From Candidatus Hydrogenedentota bacterium (GTDB lineage Bacteria > Hydrogenedentota > Hydrogenedentia > Hydrogenedentales > JAEUWI01): a stretch of 64,000 nucleotides of DNA. Shown piece after piece: positions 42,334 to 51,859 of this stretch. A model generated the notes under the pieces. It ran no database searches. It was not told the origin of the DNA and was given only the letters and a program-made list of their open reading frames with translations. Position numbers and translations under genes: made by a program. Each line of letters starts with the position of its first letter. Positions within the stretch are counted from its first letter, which is position 1. Location: contig JACPGE010000074.1 of assembly GCA_016182605.1 (NCBI GenBank), forward strand, positions 65,694-129,693, given 5' to 3'.

Positions 42334-44361
42334 ATGTCTTGCAGTATGACGGAAGAAATCCGGAGCCTCGATCGCCGTGTGGAATTGCTGGTTCCCGCGG
42401 GCCGTTCGGACGTCCTCGAATCCGTCCTGGACGCGGGCGCCGACGCGGTATACCTCAGCGGCAAGCGCTTCCAAATGCGCGCCCATCGGAGCGATTTCCA
42501 TTTTACCGATGCCGAACTGCGCCAAGCGGTGGACTGCATCCACGCCAGGCGCCGCCGCGCCTATGTCACGGTGAATACCCTTGTTGGCACGGAGGAGATC
42601 GACGGACTGCAAAGTTTCCTCGCATTCCTTGGTGAAATCGGGATCGACGGCGCAATTGTCTGTGACCTGGCGGCGATCTCCCTTGCTCGTAAGCTAGACG
42701 TGCCCTATGAACTTCACGCAAGCACCATGATGAATGTCCACGATCCCGATCAAGCGCGCTTCCTCAAGGATCTCGGGCTTTCCCGCATCGTAACCTCCCG
42801 TGATATCAGCATTCGCGAAGCCGGCTTGCTCGGCGAATATTCCGGTCTTCCCATCGAGTACTTTCTCCATGGCGACATGTGTGTTGCACAATCGGGGCAA
42901 TGCGCCATGAGTGGCCTGCTCTTCGGGAAGAGCGCGAACCGCGGCGAATGCATGAAACCCTGCCGCTGGACCTACGAGCTTGTCAGCCTGCGGGACGGAC
43001 ACTCCTCCGGACCGCTCAAGGAGGGGCACCTCATGGCCATACGCGATCTGGCGCTCCTGCGCCAAGTGCCCGATCTGGTCGAAGCCGGGATTTGCGCCCT
43101 AAAGATCGAGGGCCGAATGCGCGACGCCGCCTATCTCGGGCAACTCACCCGCTTATACCGCGAAACCCTCGACAGCTACTATGCCATGCCCAGCGCCTTT
43201 TGCGTCGATGCCGGCGCCTTGCACACCCTATTCAAACAAAGGGTGCGCGATTTCTCCACACTCGGCTGTACCGGCGCCGCTTCGAACGCCTCCTTCTTCG
43301 ATATCAGCGGCAGGCGGGAGCCCCTCCGGCTGTCTGAAGGATTGCGGGAGCCGGAATTGGCCCCCGGCAACATCCCCTCGGCCGGGGCGGCCAATGCCCA
43401 GAGCGCTCCGCGCACGGCACCCAGCTTGGCCGTATGCGTAGCCTCCGCCGCCGCCGCCCGGGAAGCCCTCGCATCAGGGGCCAGCCGCCTCTATCTGGCC
43501 GCTGAAACTTCCCAGTTTGGCGGGGGAGGCTGGAGCCCGGAAACCCTGCATGAAACCATCTCCCTTGCGGCCGCCCACGGTGTGCCTGCCGGTTTGCGGA
43601 CGCCCCGTGTCTCCACTTCGCATGCGCGCGCGGAGTGGCGCCGGCTACAGGAACTTTGCGCTGGACAAAATGTGCGCTTCGTGCTCGTGCATCATCTTGG
43701 CGCGCTGAAACGCGCCTTGCAGGGACTGCCCGGAGCCGCCATCATTGCGGATTACGGTTTCAACGTACTCAACCCCCTGGCGGCAAACGAACTGCGCGAA
43801 CTGGGCGCGGCAGCCGTCACGCCGGCGCTGGAAGCAGGCTTCGACGACATTCGCGCCCTCGCGCTGGGCGGCGGGCCGCCCCTCGAACTACTCGTCCATG
43901 GCCCCATCGCGGGCATGCTCCTGAATCACTGTCTGATTGCCGCCAATCTGACCAAGGGCGCCTCGAAAGAAATCTGCCGCGGGCCATGCAAGCACAACGA
44001 ATTCGCGCTGCGCGATGCCAAAGGCGAGGAACGCTTGATCGTCACCGACCAATATTGCCGCAACCACCTCCTGACCGCGAAAGATCTTGGAACCCTCCCT
44101 GCATTGGACCAGCTCCTGCGCTTCGGCGCCGCTTCATGCCGCATCGAAGCGCAGTTCTACACCGCGGAACACACCGGGCGCATTACCCGCGCCTATCGTG
44201 ACGCTTTGGACCGTTGGGCGGCGGGTCAAGCCGCCGCGCCCGCGCCGGAGGCTTGGACCGAGCTGCAAAGCAGCGCTCCAAGACCATGGAATTTCGGCGG
44301 CTACGCCCAGCGTATTACCCACTCCGAATCCACCGCCGCCCTCATGAAACGCATGCGATGA
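42334..44361 (+). CDS. U32-family protein, probable Fe-S RNA/ubiquinone-type hydroxylase
   Basis: 675 residues from the ATG at 42334 (AGGA nine bases upstream); a longer frame runs back across the divergent gene and is rejected. N-terminal ELLVPAGRSDVLESVLDAGADAVYLSG and the family signature EYFLHGDMC183VAQSGQC190 followed by C206 and C210 identify peptidase family U32. These four Cys match the Fe-S ligands known in TrhP/RlhA/UbiU-type members, which hydroxylate tRNA, rRNA or quinone rather than cut proteins. The C-terminal half (from ~residue 350) again has LAVCVASAAAAREALASGASRLYL and LLVHGPIAGMLLNHC, suggesting a degenerate second U32 half. It overlaps the aminotransferase start by four bases. 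Confidence 0.8.
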   Translation: MSCSMTEEIRSLDRRVELLVPAGRSDVLESVLDAGADAVYLSGKRFQMRAHRSDFHFTDAELRQAVDCIHARRRRAYVTVNTLVGTEEIDGLQSFLAFLGEIGIDGAIVCDLAAISLARKLDVPYELHASTMMNVHDPDQARFLKDLGLSRIVTSRDISIREAGLLGEYSGLPIEYFLHGDMCVAQSGQCAMSGLLFGKSANRGECMKPCRWTYELVSLRDGHSSGPLKEGHLMAIRDLALLRQVPDLVEAGICALKIEGRMRDAAYLGQLTRLYRETLDSYYAMPSAFCVDAGALHTLFKQRVRDFSTLGCTGAASNASFFDISGRREPLRLSEGLREPELAPGNIPSAGAANAQSAPRTAPSLAVCVASAAAAREALASGASRLYLAAETSQFGGGGWSPETLHETISLAAAHGVPAGLRTPRVSTSHARAEWRRLQELCAGQNVRFVLVHHLGALKRALQGLPGAAIIADYGFNVLNPLAANELRELGAAAVTPALEAGFDDIRALALGGGPPLELLVHGPIAGMLLNHCLIAANLTKGASKEICRGPCKHNEFALRDAKGEERLIVTDQYCRNHLLTAKDLGTLPALDQLLRFGAASCRIEAQFYTAEHTGRITRAYRDALDRWAAGQAAAPAPEAWTELQSSAPRPWNFGGYAQRITHSESTAALMKRMR

Positions 44362-45632
44362 GCGTCGAAAGCCAGGCGCAAACCCTGCTGAAGCTCAAGG
44401 ACAAGTATCTTGTCCCCTGTGTCTGCCATTTCTACAAGGACCCGCCGGTAATCGCCAGGGGAGAAGGGGTCTATCTCTTTGATACCAAAGGCAAACGCTA
44501 CCTTGATTGCTACAGCGGCGTAACGGTCATGAGCGCCGGGCACGGAAACCCCCGGATCCTGCGCGCCGTCATCGATCAACTTCGGCGGCTCCAGCACACA
44601 ACAACCATTTACCTCACCGAGCCCGTCTTGCGCCTTGCCGAATCCCTCGCGGCCATCGCACCCGGAAACCTCGGAAAATCCTTCTTCTGCGCAAGCGGCT
44701 CCGAAGCCAACGAAGCCGCCATGCTCCTGGCAACCCTTTACACCGGACGCCACGGTTTCATCGCTCTCAGCGCTTCGCTCCATGGCCGCACCAAGTGGGC
44801 CATGAGCGCCACGGGCCTCGATCTCTGGCGCACCGATGCCCGCCTGTTGAATAATGTTTATCATGCGCCACACCCCTACTGCATGGAGTGTCCCATCGGA
44901 GAAACGTTCCCAGGGTGCGCATATGCCTGCGCCGCCAAGCTTGAGCGGCACATCCAGGACGCGGGCCCGGAAAACATCGCCGCGCTCATCGCTGAACCCA
45001 TTCAGGGCAATGGCGGCATTATCGTCCCTCCGGACGGCTATTGGCATCAGGTGCGAAACCTTTGCGACCGCTACAACATCCTCCTCATTCTGGACGAGGT
45101 GCAGACGGCAATGAACCGCACCGGCCGATGGTTCGCTTCCGAACACTGGGGGCTTGTTCCGGATATCGTCACCATGGCAAAGGCCCTCGGCAATGGCCTG
45201 CCCATTGCCGCCATGATTACAACAGATGACATCGCAGCCGCCTACACACGCCCCGGCGCCTCCACTTTTGGCGCAAATCCCGTCGCATGCAGCGGCGCCC
45301 TTGCCGTACTCGATTTCCACTCCAGCGAGCGCCTCGGTGAACGATCGGAAGCGCGTGGAGCCCAACTGCTCCAGGGCCTGCAGTCTATTGCCGCGGACCA
45401 TCCCCACCTGGCTAAAGTGCGCGGCAAGGGACTCATGATTGGCGTCAGCGTGATCGACGCCGGGGCTAACCCGGATGCCGCCCGGTGTGACGCCTATCTG
45501 GAGCGCCTCAAAGACGCCGGCTTCTTGGCCGGCAAAACAGGACAGCATCGGAACACGCTTACCTTCATGCCGCCGCTCACCATTTCAGAAACAGAAATCG
45601 CCACCCTTCTCGATTCGGTTGCGGAACTCTGA
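44358..45632 (+). CDS. Class III pyridoxal-phosphate aminotransferase
   Basis: 424 residues, starting in an ATGA overlap with the U32 stop. The class III pattern is clear: GVYLFDTKGKRYLDCYSG, FFCASGSEANEAA, LLILD246EVQTAMNRTG, and TMAK275ALGNGLP with the PLP-binding Lys. It belongs to the group of ornithine/4-aminobutyrate/alanine-glyoxylate-type enzymes; CxxC-like Cys in YCMECPIGETFPGC is unusual and could be a metal or redox site. Translational coupling to a U32 protein is notable, but the substrate is unknown. Followed by a dispersed-repeat copy. Confidence 0.85.
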   Translation: MSVESQAQTLLKLKDKYLVPCVCHFYKDPPVIARGEGVYLFDTKGKRYLDCYSGVTVMSAGHGNPRILRAVIDQLRRLQHTTTIYLTEPVLRLAESLAAIAPGNLGKSFFCASGSEANEAAMLLATLYTGRHGFIALSASLHGRTKWAMSATGLDLWRTDARLLNNVYHAPHPYCMECPIGETFPGCAYACAAKLERHIQDAGPENIAALIAEPIQGNGGIIVPPDGYWHQVRNLCDRYNILLILDEVQTAMNRTGRWFASEHWGLVPDIVTMAKALGNGLPIAAMITTDDIAAAYTRPGASTFGANPVACSGALAVLDFHSSERLGERSEARGAQLLQGLQSIAADHPHLAKVRGKGLMIGVSVIDAGANPDAARCDAYLERLKDAGFLAGKTGQHRNTLTFMPPLTISETEIATLLDSVAEL

Positions 45633-45640
45633 GGCTACCC

Positions 45641-45746
45641 GCCCGATGAACGCCGGCGCCATCGTCACGCCGGGCATAGTTCGCCACACCCCAAGAGGAG
45701 CTTCTTGCCGGAAAGTCTTTAAGGTGGTAAGACAGGCGGGTCAATC
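45641..45746 (+). repeat. Dispersed repeat, copy at 45641
   Basis: Begins GCCCGATGAACGCC and continues with AGGAGCTTCTTGCCGGAAAG and GGCGGGTCAATCG. Aligns with 61544-61650 over about 100 bases, with a short extra segment in common. Confidence 0.6.
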
Positions 45747-45827
45747 GCAAGAGATCGTTTCGCGCTGTCGGCTGGCAGGGAACGGGGAATCTTGGCGGGC
45801 GAGTTGCCGAGGGGCAGTTCCCTCTGA

Positions 45828-46805
45828 TTATTGCGCGGCGGCGCGGGCGGCGGCGCGCCGTTTCTCGACCCAGCGCTTGAGAAGTTCGTCCACGATGACG
45901 CCGGCGAGGATGACGGTGCCGATGATGGCGAATTCCATGTGGGTGGGGATCCGGAGGATGTTGATGGAGTTGTAGAGCACGCGCATGACGGCGGCGCCGA
46001 TGATCACGCCAAGGATGGAACCTTCTCCGCCGCGGAGGCTGCACCCGCCGAGAACGGCCGCGGCGATGGCGTAGAGTTCAAAGAATTCACCGAGCCCCGA
46101 GGGCTGGACGGAGTTAACGTCGAGGGCGAAGAGCATGCCGCCGAATCCCGCAAGCAGCGAGCACATGACGTAGGCGAGAATGACGATGCGATCGGTGTTG
46201 ATGCCGCTGTATCGGGCGGCGCTTTCGTTGCGGCCGAGCGCGAGCAGGTAGCGGCCGTAGACGGAGTAGTTGAGAACGATGCCGGCCACGATGGCGAGCG
46301 CGGCCATGAGGAAGAAGGGGACGGGAATGGCGAAGCCAGCAACGGTGAAGCTTCCCGTGGCGAGGGTGCGCAGGCCCTCGAAGTCGGCGCCGAAGCCGAG
46401 ATTCTGGTCGTCGGTGAGCAGCCGCGCCAGGCCGCGGTAGAGGAGGAGCCCGCAGAGGGTGACGACAAAGGGCTGCAAGCGGAGCTTGGTGATGAGGAGT
46501 CCGTGTGCGAGGCCGATCGCGAGCGAGGTGAGCAAGATGATGAACACGGCGAGGGGCACGGAGACGCCTTTTACGGTGAGCATCCAGGCGAGCATGGAGC
46601 CGATGAGACCGACAACGGAGCCGATGGAGAGGTCGATGCCGCCGGTCATGATGACGAAGGCGACGCCGATGCTGAGGATGCCGTAGAGGGCGGTCCATCG
46701 GACGGTGTTCTGGATGTTGTAGGCGGTCATGAAATTGGGGTTGGCGATGGCCGTAAAGGCGCAGATGACGGCCAGCAGGCCGAAGATACCGAGGGTCTTT
46801 TTCAT
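45828..46805 (-). CDS. Sugar ABC transporter permease (RbsC-like), second system
   Basis: 325 residues, hydrophobic, with the signature MTGGIDLSIGSVVGLIGSML, FVVTLCGLLLYRGLARLL, RYSGINTDRIVILAYVM and AVLGGCSLRGGEGSILG. Like the permease at 12969 it belongs to the ribose/xylose type. It starts 18 bases after the ATPase stop. Ribosome site before 46805 is weak. It should form the membrane channel with the ATPase upstream and use the binding lipoprotein at 48490. Confidence 0.88.
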   Translation of the reverse strand: MKKTLGIFGLLAVICAFTAIANPNFMTAYNIQNTVRWTALYGILSIGVAFVIMTGGIDLSIGSVVGLIGSMLAWMLTVKGVSVPLAVFIILLTSLAIGLAHGLLITKLRLQPFVVTLCGLLLYRGLARLLTDDQNLGFGADFEGLRTLATGSFTVAGFAIPVPFFLMAALAIVAGIVLNYSVYGRYLLALGRNESAARYSGINTDRIVILAYVMCSLLAGFGGMLFALDVNSVQPSGLGEFFELYAIAAAVLGGCSLRGGEGSILGVIIGAAVMRVLYNSINILRIPTHMEFAIIGTVILAGVIVDELLKRWVEKRRAAARAAAQ

Positions 46806-46823
46806 GGTCGATTCAATCCGTTC

Positions 46824-48344
46824 TTATACCGCGGCGGCCTGGCGGTGTCCGCCCGTGGCCAGGTGCATGACGGTTTCTTCCGTCAGTTCGTTATAGGGGA
46901 GAATGCCGGCGAGCGCGCCTTCGTGCACGACGAGGACGCGATCCGACATGGTGAGAATTTCTTCCATTTCGCTGGATACGAAGAGGATGGCCACGCCCTG
47001 GGAGGCCAATTCTTCCATGAGCCCGTAGACTTCGCGCTTTGCGCCGACGTCGATGCCGCGGGTGGGCTCGTCGAGCAGGAGCACTTTGGGTTTCATGGCG
47101 AGCCACTTTCCGAGGACGACCTTTTGCTGGTTGCCGCCGGAGAGGAGCATGGCGATCTGGCGGGGCGAGGGGGTCTTGATGTTCATCTGCGCGATGGCGC
47201 CGCCGCAAATCGCGGATTCCGCGCGGCGGTTGAGAAAGCCCCGGTGTTGATCGCGGCGCACGGAGGGCAGGCTGATGTTCTCGCGGACGGCCATCTCGAG
47301 GACGAGCCCGTGCTGTTTTCGATCCTCGGGCACGAGGGCGAGTCCGGCGTCGATGGCTTCGCGCGGGGTGCGCGGACGGAGGGTGTGGCCGCCGATGCAG
47401 ATTGCTCCGCGGAGCGCGGGCGTGACGCCGAAGAGGGCTTCAAGGATTTCGGTGCGGCCCGCGCCGACAAGGCCGGCCATGCCGACGATCTCGCCGGGGG
47501 CGATGGTGAAGTCTATCGTGTGCTTGGAGTAGGCCGGGGTGGCCAGTCCGCGCACTTCGAGGATGGGCTGTGCGCCGCCATGCTGCACGCGGAGCCGTTT
47601 GCGCGTCATCTCCCGGCCGACCATGAGGCGCACCATGGCGTCGTGGTGGATCTCTTCTTTGGCGAGTTCGCCCGCGTTCTTGCCGTCGCGCAGGACAGTG
47701 ACGCGATCGGCGATCTCCTTGACCTCGCCAAGGCGGTGGGAGATGTAGATGATGCTGACGCCGCGGGCCTTGAGATCGCGGATGACCGCGTAGAGGTGTT
47801 CCGTCTCGCGCTGGGAAAGACTGGAGGTGGGCTCGTCCATGATGAGAATGCGCGCGTCCACGGAGAGTGCCTTGGCGATCTCGACCATCTGCTGGTGGCC
47901 GATGGGCAGCCGGTTCACCAGGGTGCGCGTGGAGACGTCGAGGCCGATGCTGTCCACGAGCTTTTGTGCGGCGCGGTGGATGGCGCGCTTGTCGATAAAA
48001 CCGTAGCGGCGCGGCTCGCGGCCGAGAAAGATATTGGCGCCGACGTCCAGGTTGTCCGCGAGGTTGAGTTCCTGATGGATCAGTGCGATGCCCGCGGCGA
48101 GGGCGTCTTTGACGCGGGCGAAGTTTACGGGCGCGCCGTTAAGGAGGATGGCGCCGGAATCCGCGGTCTGGACACCGGCGAGGATCTTCATGAGGGTGCT
48201 TTTGCCCGCGCCGTTTTCACCGATGACGGCGAGGACTTCGCCTGTGGCGAGGGTGAGGTTGACGTGTTGCAGGGCGAGCACGCCGGGGAATTGTTTGGAC
48301 AAGTCCCGGACTTCGAGTAGTGTTGTGCCGTGTGCAGCCGTCAT
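46824..48344 (-). CDS. Sugar ABC transporter ATP-binding protein (RbsA-like, two nucleotide-binding domains)
   Basis: 506 residues from the ATG at 48344, whose product begins [21 protein letters not shown]. First domain: Walker [13 protein letters not shown] signature degenerate, LPIGHQQM; Walker [12 protein letters not shown]. Second domain: degenerate Walker A-like [12 protein letters not shown], good signature LSGGNQQK and Walker [15 protein letters not shown]. This asymmetry is normal for RbsA/MglA. It is the only sugar-ABC ATPase in the window and may also power the orphan permease at 12969. Confidence 0.92.
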   Translation of the reverse strand: MTAAHGTTLLEVRDLSKQFPGVLALQHVNLTLATGEVLAVIGENGAGKSTLMKILAGVQTADSGAILLNGAPVNFARVKDALAAGIALIHQELNLADNLDVGANIFLGREPRRYGFIDKRAIHRAAQKLVDSIGLDVSTRTLVNRLPIGHQQMVEIAKALSVDARILIMDEPTSSLSQRETEHLYAVIRDLKARGVSIIYISHRLGEVKEIADRVTVLRDGKNAGELAKEEIHHDAMVRLMVGREMTRKRLRVQHGGAQPILEVRGLATPAYSKHTIDFTIAPGEIVGMAGLVGAGRTEILEALFGVTPALRGAICIGGHTLRPRTPREAIDAGLALVPEDRKQHGLVLEMAVRENISLPSVRRDQHRGFLNRRAESAICGGAIAQMNIKTPSPRQIAMLLSGGNQQKVVLGKWLAMKPKVLLLDEPTRGIDVGAKREVYGLMEELASQGVAILFVSSEMEEILTMSDRVLVVHEGALAGILPYNELTEETVMHLATGGHRQAAAV

Positions 48345-48434
48345 TGTTCCGCCGTTGTGCGCAGTTGCGTGTCGTGTGGCGCCGGTGTGCTTGCCCGGGG
48401 CAATCGCCTTGCCCTCGACCCGTGGTACAGACGC

Positions 48435-48465
48435 AAAAAACCGGCCGAGCAAAGCGCCCGGCCGG
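48435..48465 (-). terminator. Intrinsic terminator between binding protein and ATPase genes
   Basis: On the minus strand a ten-base-pair stem CCGGCCGGGC/GCTCGGCCGG, five-base loop, is followed directly by TTTTTT. It sits 25 bases after the binding-protein stop and ~90 before the ATPase ATG, so the binding protein would be made in excess of the membrane complex. Confidence 0.75.
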
Positions 48466-48489
48466 GTCTGCTCATTCTACGAAATAGTA

Positions 48490-49548
48490 TCAACCGCCCT
48501 TGAGTTCGTTCAATTTTGTGTGGAACGCCTCGACGTTCTCTTTGGTGACGACGACGATGGGCACGTCGATGAACTTGCTCTCGGGGATGAGGGAGTTGTC
48601 GCCCTTGGCGAGCGCGGTGAGGACCTTGACGGATTGATAGCCGTATTCATAGGGCTGCTGGCTGATGGTGCCCTGCACGTGGCCGTCTTTAATGCCGTTC
48701 AGGGTGGGGTCCTGTTCGTCGAAGCTGACGAGTTTGATGGCCCCGATCTTGTTGGCGGACTTGACGGCTTCGAGGCAACTGGGGATGTTGTAGGCGAAGA
48801 GGCCGGCCATGCAGGCGAGATCGGGGTAGCTGGCGATAGCGTCTTCCGCGTTGGACTTCGCCTTGGCATAATCGAAGTTGTCGGTGCGCGTGCCGAGGAT
48901 CTTGTACTTGCCATCGAGCTGGGTGAATCCCGGGGGATCGTAGGCGGCCTGATCGCCGGAGCTGACATTCCGATCGAGGAGTTCATCGATGACGCCCTGG
49001 CGGCGCTGCTGGGCGTTGAGCTGTTCCAGGCGGCCGACAAAGATCATGATGCCGCCGCCGTCGGGCAGGGCCTCCTTGACGAGTTTGCCCGCGGCGCGGC
49101 CGGCCTTGTAGTTGTCCATGCCGATGAAGCAGAGGCGGTTCGAGCCCGGCGCGTCGGAATCCTGCGTGATGACGTTGGTGATTTTTGCGGCCTGGTTGAT
49201 GAGGTCGACCTGGTTTGCGGCGTCGATGGGGCTGATGGCGATGCCCTGGACGCCGTTGGAGAGGAGGGTTTCGACCATGCGTTTTTGATCGACGATGCCC
49301 TTGGGGGGCATGAGGGTTTCACACGACACACCAAGATCTTTCGCGGCGGCATTTACACCGGCTTCGGCGATGGTCCAGAAGGGGTCGATGCCATTGGTGA
49401 CATAGGCGAGACGAATCTCGCCGGTGGCGGGCGTTGCTGTGGGCGTTGCGCCGTCTGCGGGTGGGGTCGATGCGGCCTGTTCCGGTGCGCCGCCACAGCC
49501 GGCGAGGGCGGCAAGGGCCACGAGGATTGCTGCGAGATTGCGTTTCAT
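48490..49548 (-). CDS. Sugar-binding lipoprotein (RbsB-like), second system
   Basis: 352 residues from the ATG at 49548. Lipobox ALAGC at residue ~18, then a low-complexity linker (EQAASTPPADGATPT) and a type I periplasmic binding fold: GIDPFWTIAEAGVNAAAKDLG, LSNGVQGIAISPIDAANQ, CFIGMDNYKAGRAAGKLV, KLVSFDEQDPTLNGIKDG, TISQQPYEYGYQSVKVL. Catches a sugar for the transporter encoded downstream. A longer frame to 49851 runs into the dehydrogenase gene and lacks a signal. Substrate may relate to the adjacent dehydrogenase. Confidence 0.88.
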   Translation of the reverse strand: MKRNLAAILVALAALAGCGGAPEQAASTPPADGATPTATPATGEIRLAYVTNGIDPFWTIAEAGVNAAAKDLGVSCETLMPPKGIVDQKRMVETLLSNGVQGIAISPIDAANQVDLINQAAKITNVITQDSDAPGSNRLCFIGMDNYKAGRAAGKLVKEALPDGGGIMIFVGRLEQLNAQQRRQGVIDELLDRNVSSGDQAAYDPPGFTQLDGKYKILGTRTDNFDYAKAKSNAEDAIASYPDLACMAGLFAYNIPSCLEAVKSANKIGAIKLVSFDEQDPTLNGIKDGHVQGTISQQPYEYGYQSVKVLTALAKGDNSLIPESKFIDVPIVVVTKENVEAFHTKLNELKGG

Positions 49549-49567
49549 AAATGGGATCCCTTCGGGT

Positions 49568-50335
49568 TCAGGCGACGGTGTGGGCGCCGTTGACACAGAT
49601 GTTTTGACCGCTGACATACGAGGCTTCGTTGGTGGCGAGGAAGGTGACGGTATCGGCGACTTCCTTGGGCACGCCCCAGCGCTGCGAGGGGAGGTCGGCC
49701 AGGTAGCCGTCTTTGAGGGACTGGGGATCGTTCTCGTGGCGTTCGACGGGGATCCATCCCGGGGAGACCATGTTGACCGTGATCTCCCAGCGGGCGAGTT
49801 CCTTGGCGAGGCTGCGTGTGAAGCCGTTCTGCCCGCCCTTGGCCGCGACATAGGCGGTGAAGTTGGGCACGCCCTCCTGGAAGACTTCGGAGCCGATATT
49901 GATGATGCGGCCCCAGCGCTGCTGCTTCATGTGGGGCAGACATGCGCGCGCGAGGAGGAAGGGGCTCTTGATGAAAAAGTCGAGCATGGACTGGTAGAAG
50001 GCCCAATCGTAGTGCTCGATCGGCTTCTGGGGCTGATCGGGGGTGGCGTTGGGAATGAGGATGTCCACCGGGCCGAGGGCCTCCGCGATCTGGTGGACCA
50101 TGGCATTCACCTCGGCCTCATCGATGGCATTGCCGCGCACGAGGATACCCTGATAGCCCTTGCTCTGGAACTCGGCAAAGGTCTCCTCGGCTTTTTCTTT
50201 GCCGTGGCAATAGTTCAGGGCAACCTTGGCCCCGGCTTCCCCGAGTGACATGGCCATGGCCTTGCCCAGGCCCTTGGAAGAGCCGGTGACCAAGGCGACA
50301 CGGCCCTCCAGGGAAAACTGTCTCGTAGACGTCAT
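49568..50335 (-). CDS. Short-chain dehydrogenase/reductase
   Basis: 255 residues. Classical SDR motifs: NAD(P) site VTGSSKGLG (residues ~16-24), PNA in place of NNAG, S149 (INIGSE), Y162-V-A-A-K166 and the SPGWIPVERHE region. GGAG lies ~9 bases before the ATG. It is 19 bases upstream of the binding lipoprotein and starts the [14 protein letters not shown] transcript, so it may oxidise the imported sugar or polyol. Exact substrate unknown; the missing first N of NNAG is a mild deviation. Confidence 0.88.
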   Translation of the reverse strand: MTSTRQFSLEGRVALVTGSSKGLGKAMAMSLGEAGAKVALNYCHGKEKAEETFAEFQSKGYQGILVRGNAIDEAEVNAMVHQIAEALGPVDILIPNATPDQPQKPIEHYDWAFYQSMLDFFIKSPFLLARACLPHMKQQRWGRIINIGSEVFQEGVPNFTAYVAAKGGQNGFTRSLAKELARWEITVNMVSPGWIPVERHENDPQSLKDGYLADLPSQRWGVPKEVADTVTFLATNEASYVSGQNICVNGAHTVA

Positions 50336-50393
50336 GGAACGATTTCTCCTTCGTGACTCAATTCAAGGTGCTTCAGCGAATGCAGGCATGGGA

Positions 50394-51827
50394 TCATGCC
50401 AGAATATCGTGGAAGACGTTACCGTGGACGTCGGTGAGACGCATGTCTCTGCCGCTGTACCGGAACGTGAGTTTGGTGTGATCGAAGCCGAGCAGGTGAA
50501 GGATGGTGGCGTGGAGATCGTGCATCTCCATGCGGTTCTCCACGACCTTGTACCCGTATTCGTCGGTGGCGCCGTAAAGGGTGCCGGGCTTGACGCCGCC
50601 GCCCGCCATCCAGATGGTGTAGCCGAAGGGGTTGTGATCGCGGCCGGCGGAGCCCTGGGCGAAGGGGGTGCGGCCAAATTCGCCCGCCCAGAGCACGAGC
50701 GTTTCATCGAGGAGGCCGCGGGACTTCAGATCCTTGAGGAGGCCTGCGATGGGCTGATCGACAGCGACGGCATTTTTGCCATGATTGTCTTTCAGATCGC
50801 TGTGGGCGTCCCAGCGGTCGACGCCCTTGATTGCGGGGCAGGTGAGTTCGATGAAACGGACGCCGCGCTCGATGAGGCGGCGCGCGACGAGGCATTCGCG
50901 GGCGTAAGTGCGGGTGTGTTCATTGGGCGAATCGAATCCGTAGAGGCGTTTGGTGGCTTCGGATTCGCTGTCGATTTCCGTGAGTTCCGGCACGGACATC
51001 TGCATGCGGTAGGCGAGTTCGTAGTTTGCGATGGCGGATTCGAGGGCGTCGTGACGGCCGTTTGCGGCAATCGCGGCCTCGTCCAGGGCGCGCATGAGGT
51101 TGAGTTTGTTTTGCTGGAGGGGCGGGCGCTGCTCCAAGGGCATGACGTTGGCCAACGCGGGCACGTCGGGACGGAAGAAGGAGGCCTGGTAGGTGGCGGG
51201 GAGAAAACCCGAACTGAAATTGTCGACGCCTCCAGAGGGAATGAGACCGCCGTTGAGGACGACAAAGCCGGGGAGGTCTTGATTCTCGGAGCCGAGCCCG
51301 TAGGTGGCCCAGGCGCCCATGCTGGGGCGGCCCTGGAGTCCGTGGCCGGTGTGCAGGAAGTAATTTGCGGCGTTGTGTTCGGAAAAATCGGAAACCATGG
51401 AGCGGACGATGCAGAGGTCGTCGACGCATTGGCGCATGTACGGGAAAAGATCGCTTACGGGGTGGCCGGTCTCCCCTGTTTGCCGGAATTCCCACGGGCA
51501 GCCGAGGGTGTTGCCGTTGTTGTCGAACTGGGTGGGTTCCATGGTCATTTTGAAGGGCTGGCCGTGCTCTGCATTGAGGCGCGGCTTGGGATCGAAGGAG
51601 TCGACCGCGGAGACGCCGCCGTCCATGTAGAGGAAGATGACATTGCGGGCTTTCGGGGTGAATTGGGCGAGCTGCGCGGCGGCGTTGGGGCCGTGGGCCA
51701 CGGGCGCGCCATAGGCCTTGTCGCCGAGCAGGGCCGCGAGGGCGATCGCGCCGAATCCGTTGGCGCACTGCTGAAGCATGGTGCGCCGTGAGATAGGCTG
51801 CTGCAAGCACCGTCTACACGCTGGCAT
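50394..51827 (-). CDS. DUF1501 protein (Tat-exported sulfatase-fold partner of the cytochrome protein)
   Basis: 477 residues from the ATG at 51827 (AAAGGAG five to six bases upstream). The N-terminus, CRRCLQQPISRRTMLQQCA, carries a twin-arginine type signal. The body has the DUF1501 pattern: VIFLYMDGGVSAVDSFDPKP, RLIERGVRFIELT, WDAHSDLKDNHG, WAGEFGRTPFAQG, GRDHNPFGYTIWMAGGGVKPG. DUF1501 is an alkaline-phosphatase-like fold found almost always beside DUF1549/DUF1553 cytochrome proteins in Planctomycetes and relatives. Its role is not established. Confidence 0.88.
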   Translation of the reverse strand: MPACRRCLQQPISRRTMLQQCANGFGAIALAALLGDKAYGAPVAHGPNAAAQLAQFTPKARNVIFLYMDGGVSAVDSFDPKPRLNAEHGQPFKMTMEPTQFDNNGNTLGCPWEFRQTGETGHPVSDLFPYMRQCVDDLCIVRSMVSDFSEHNAANYFLHTGHGLQGRPSMGAWATYGLGSENQDLPGFVVLNGGLIPSGGVDNFSSGFLPATYQASFFRPDVPALANVMPLEQRPPLQQNKLNLMRALDEAAIAANGRHDALESAIANYELAYRMQMSVPELTEIDSESEATKRLYGFDSPNEHTRTYARECLVARRLIERGVRFIELTCPAIKGVDRWDAHSDLKDNHGKNAVAVDQPIAGLLKDLKSRGLLDETLVLWAGEFGRTPFAQGSAGRDHNPFGYTIWMAGGGVKPGTLYGATDEYGYKVVENRMEMHDLHATILHLLGFDHTKLTFRYSGRDMRLTDVHGNVFHDILA

Positions 51828-51859
51828 TACTACTCCTTTCGGGCGGTGGCCACGAGGCA

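Noticed and set aside
45831-48320. 829-codon open frame on the plus strand, rich in Asp, Glu, Gly and Ala
   Set aside because: It is the complement of clear permease and ATPase genes with Walker and transporter motifs; its own product is low-complexity with no motif.
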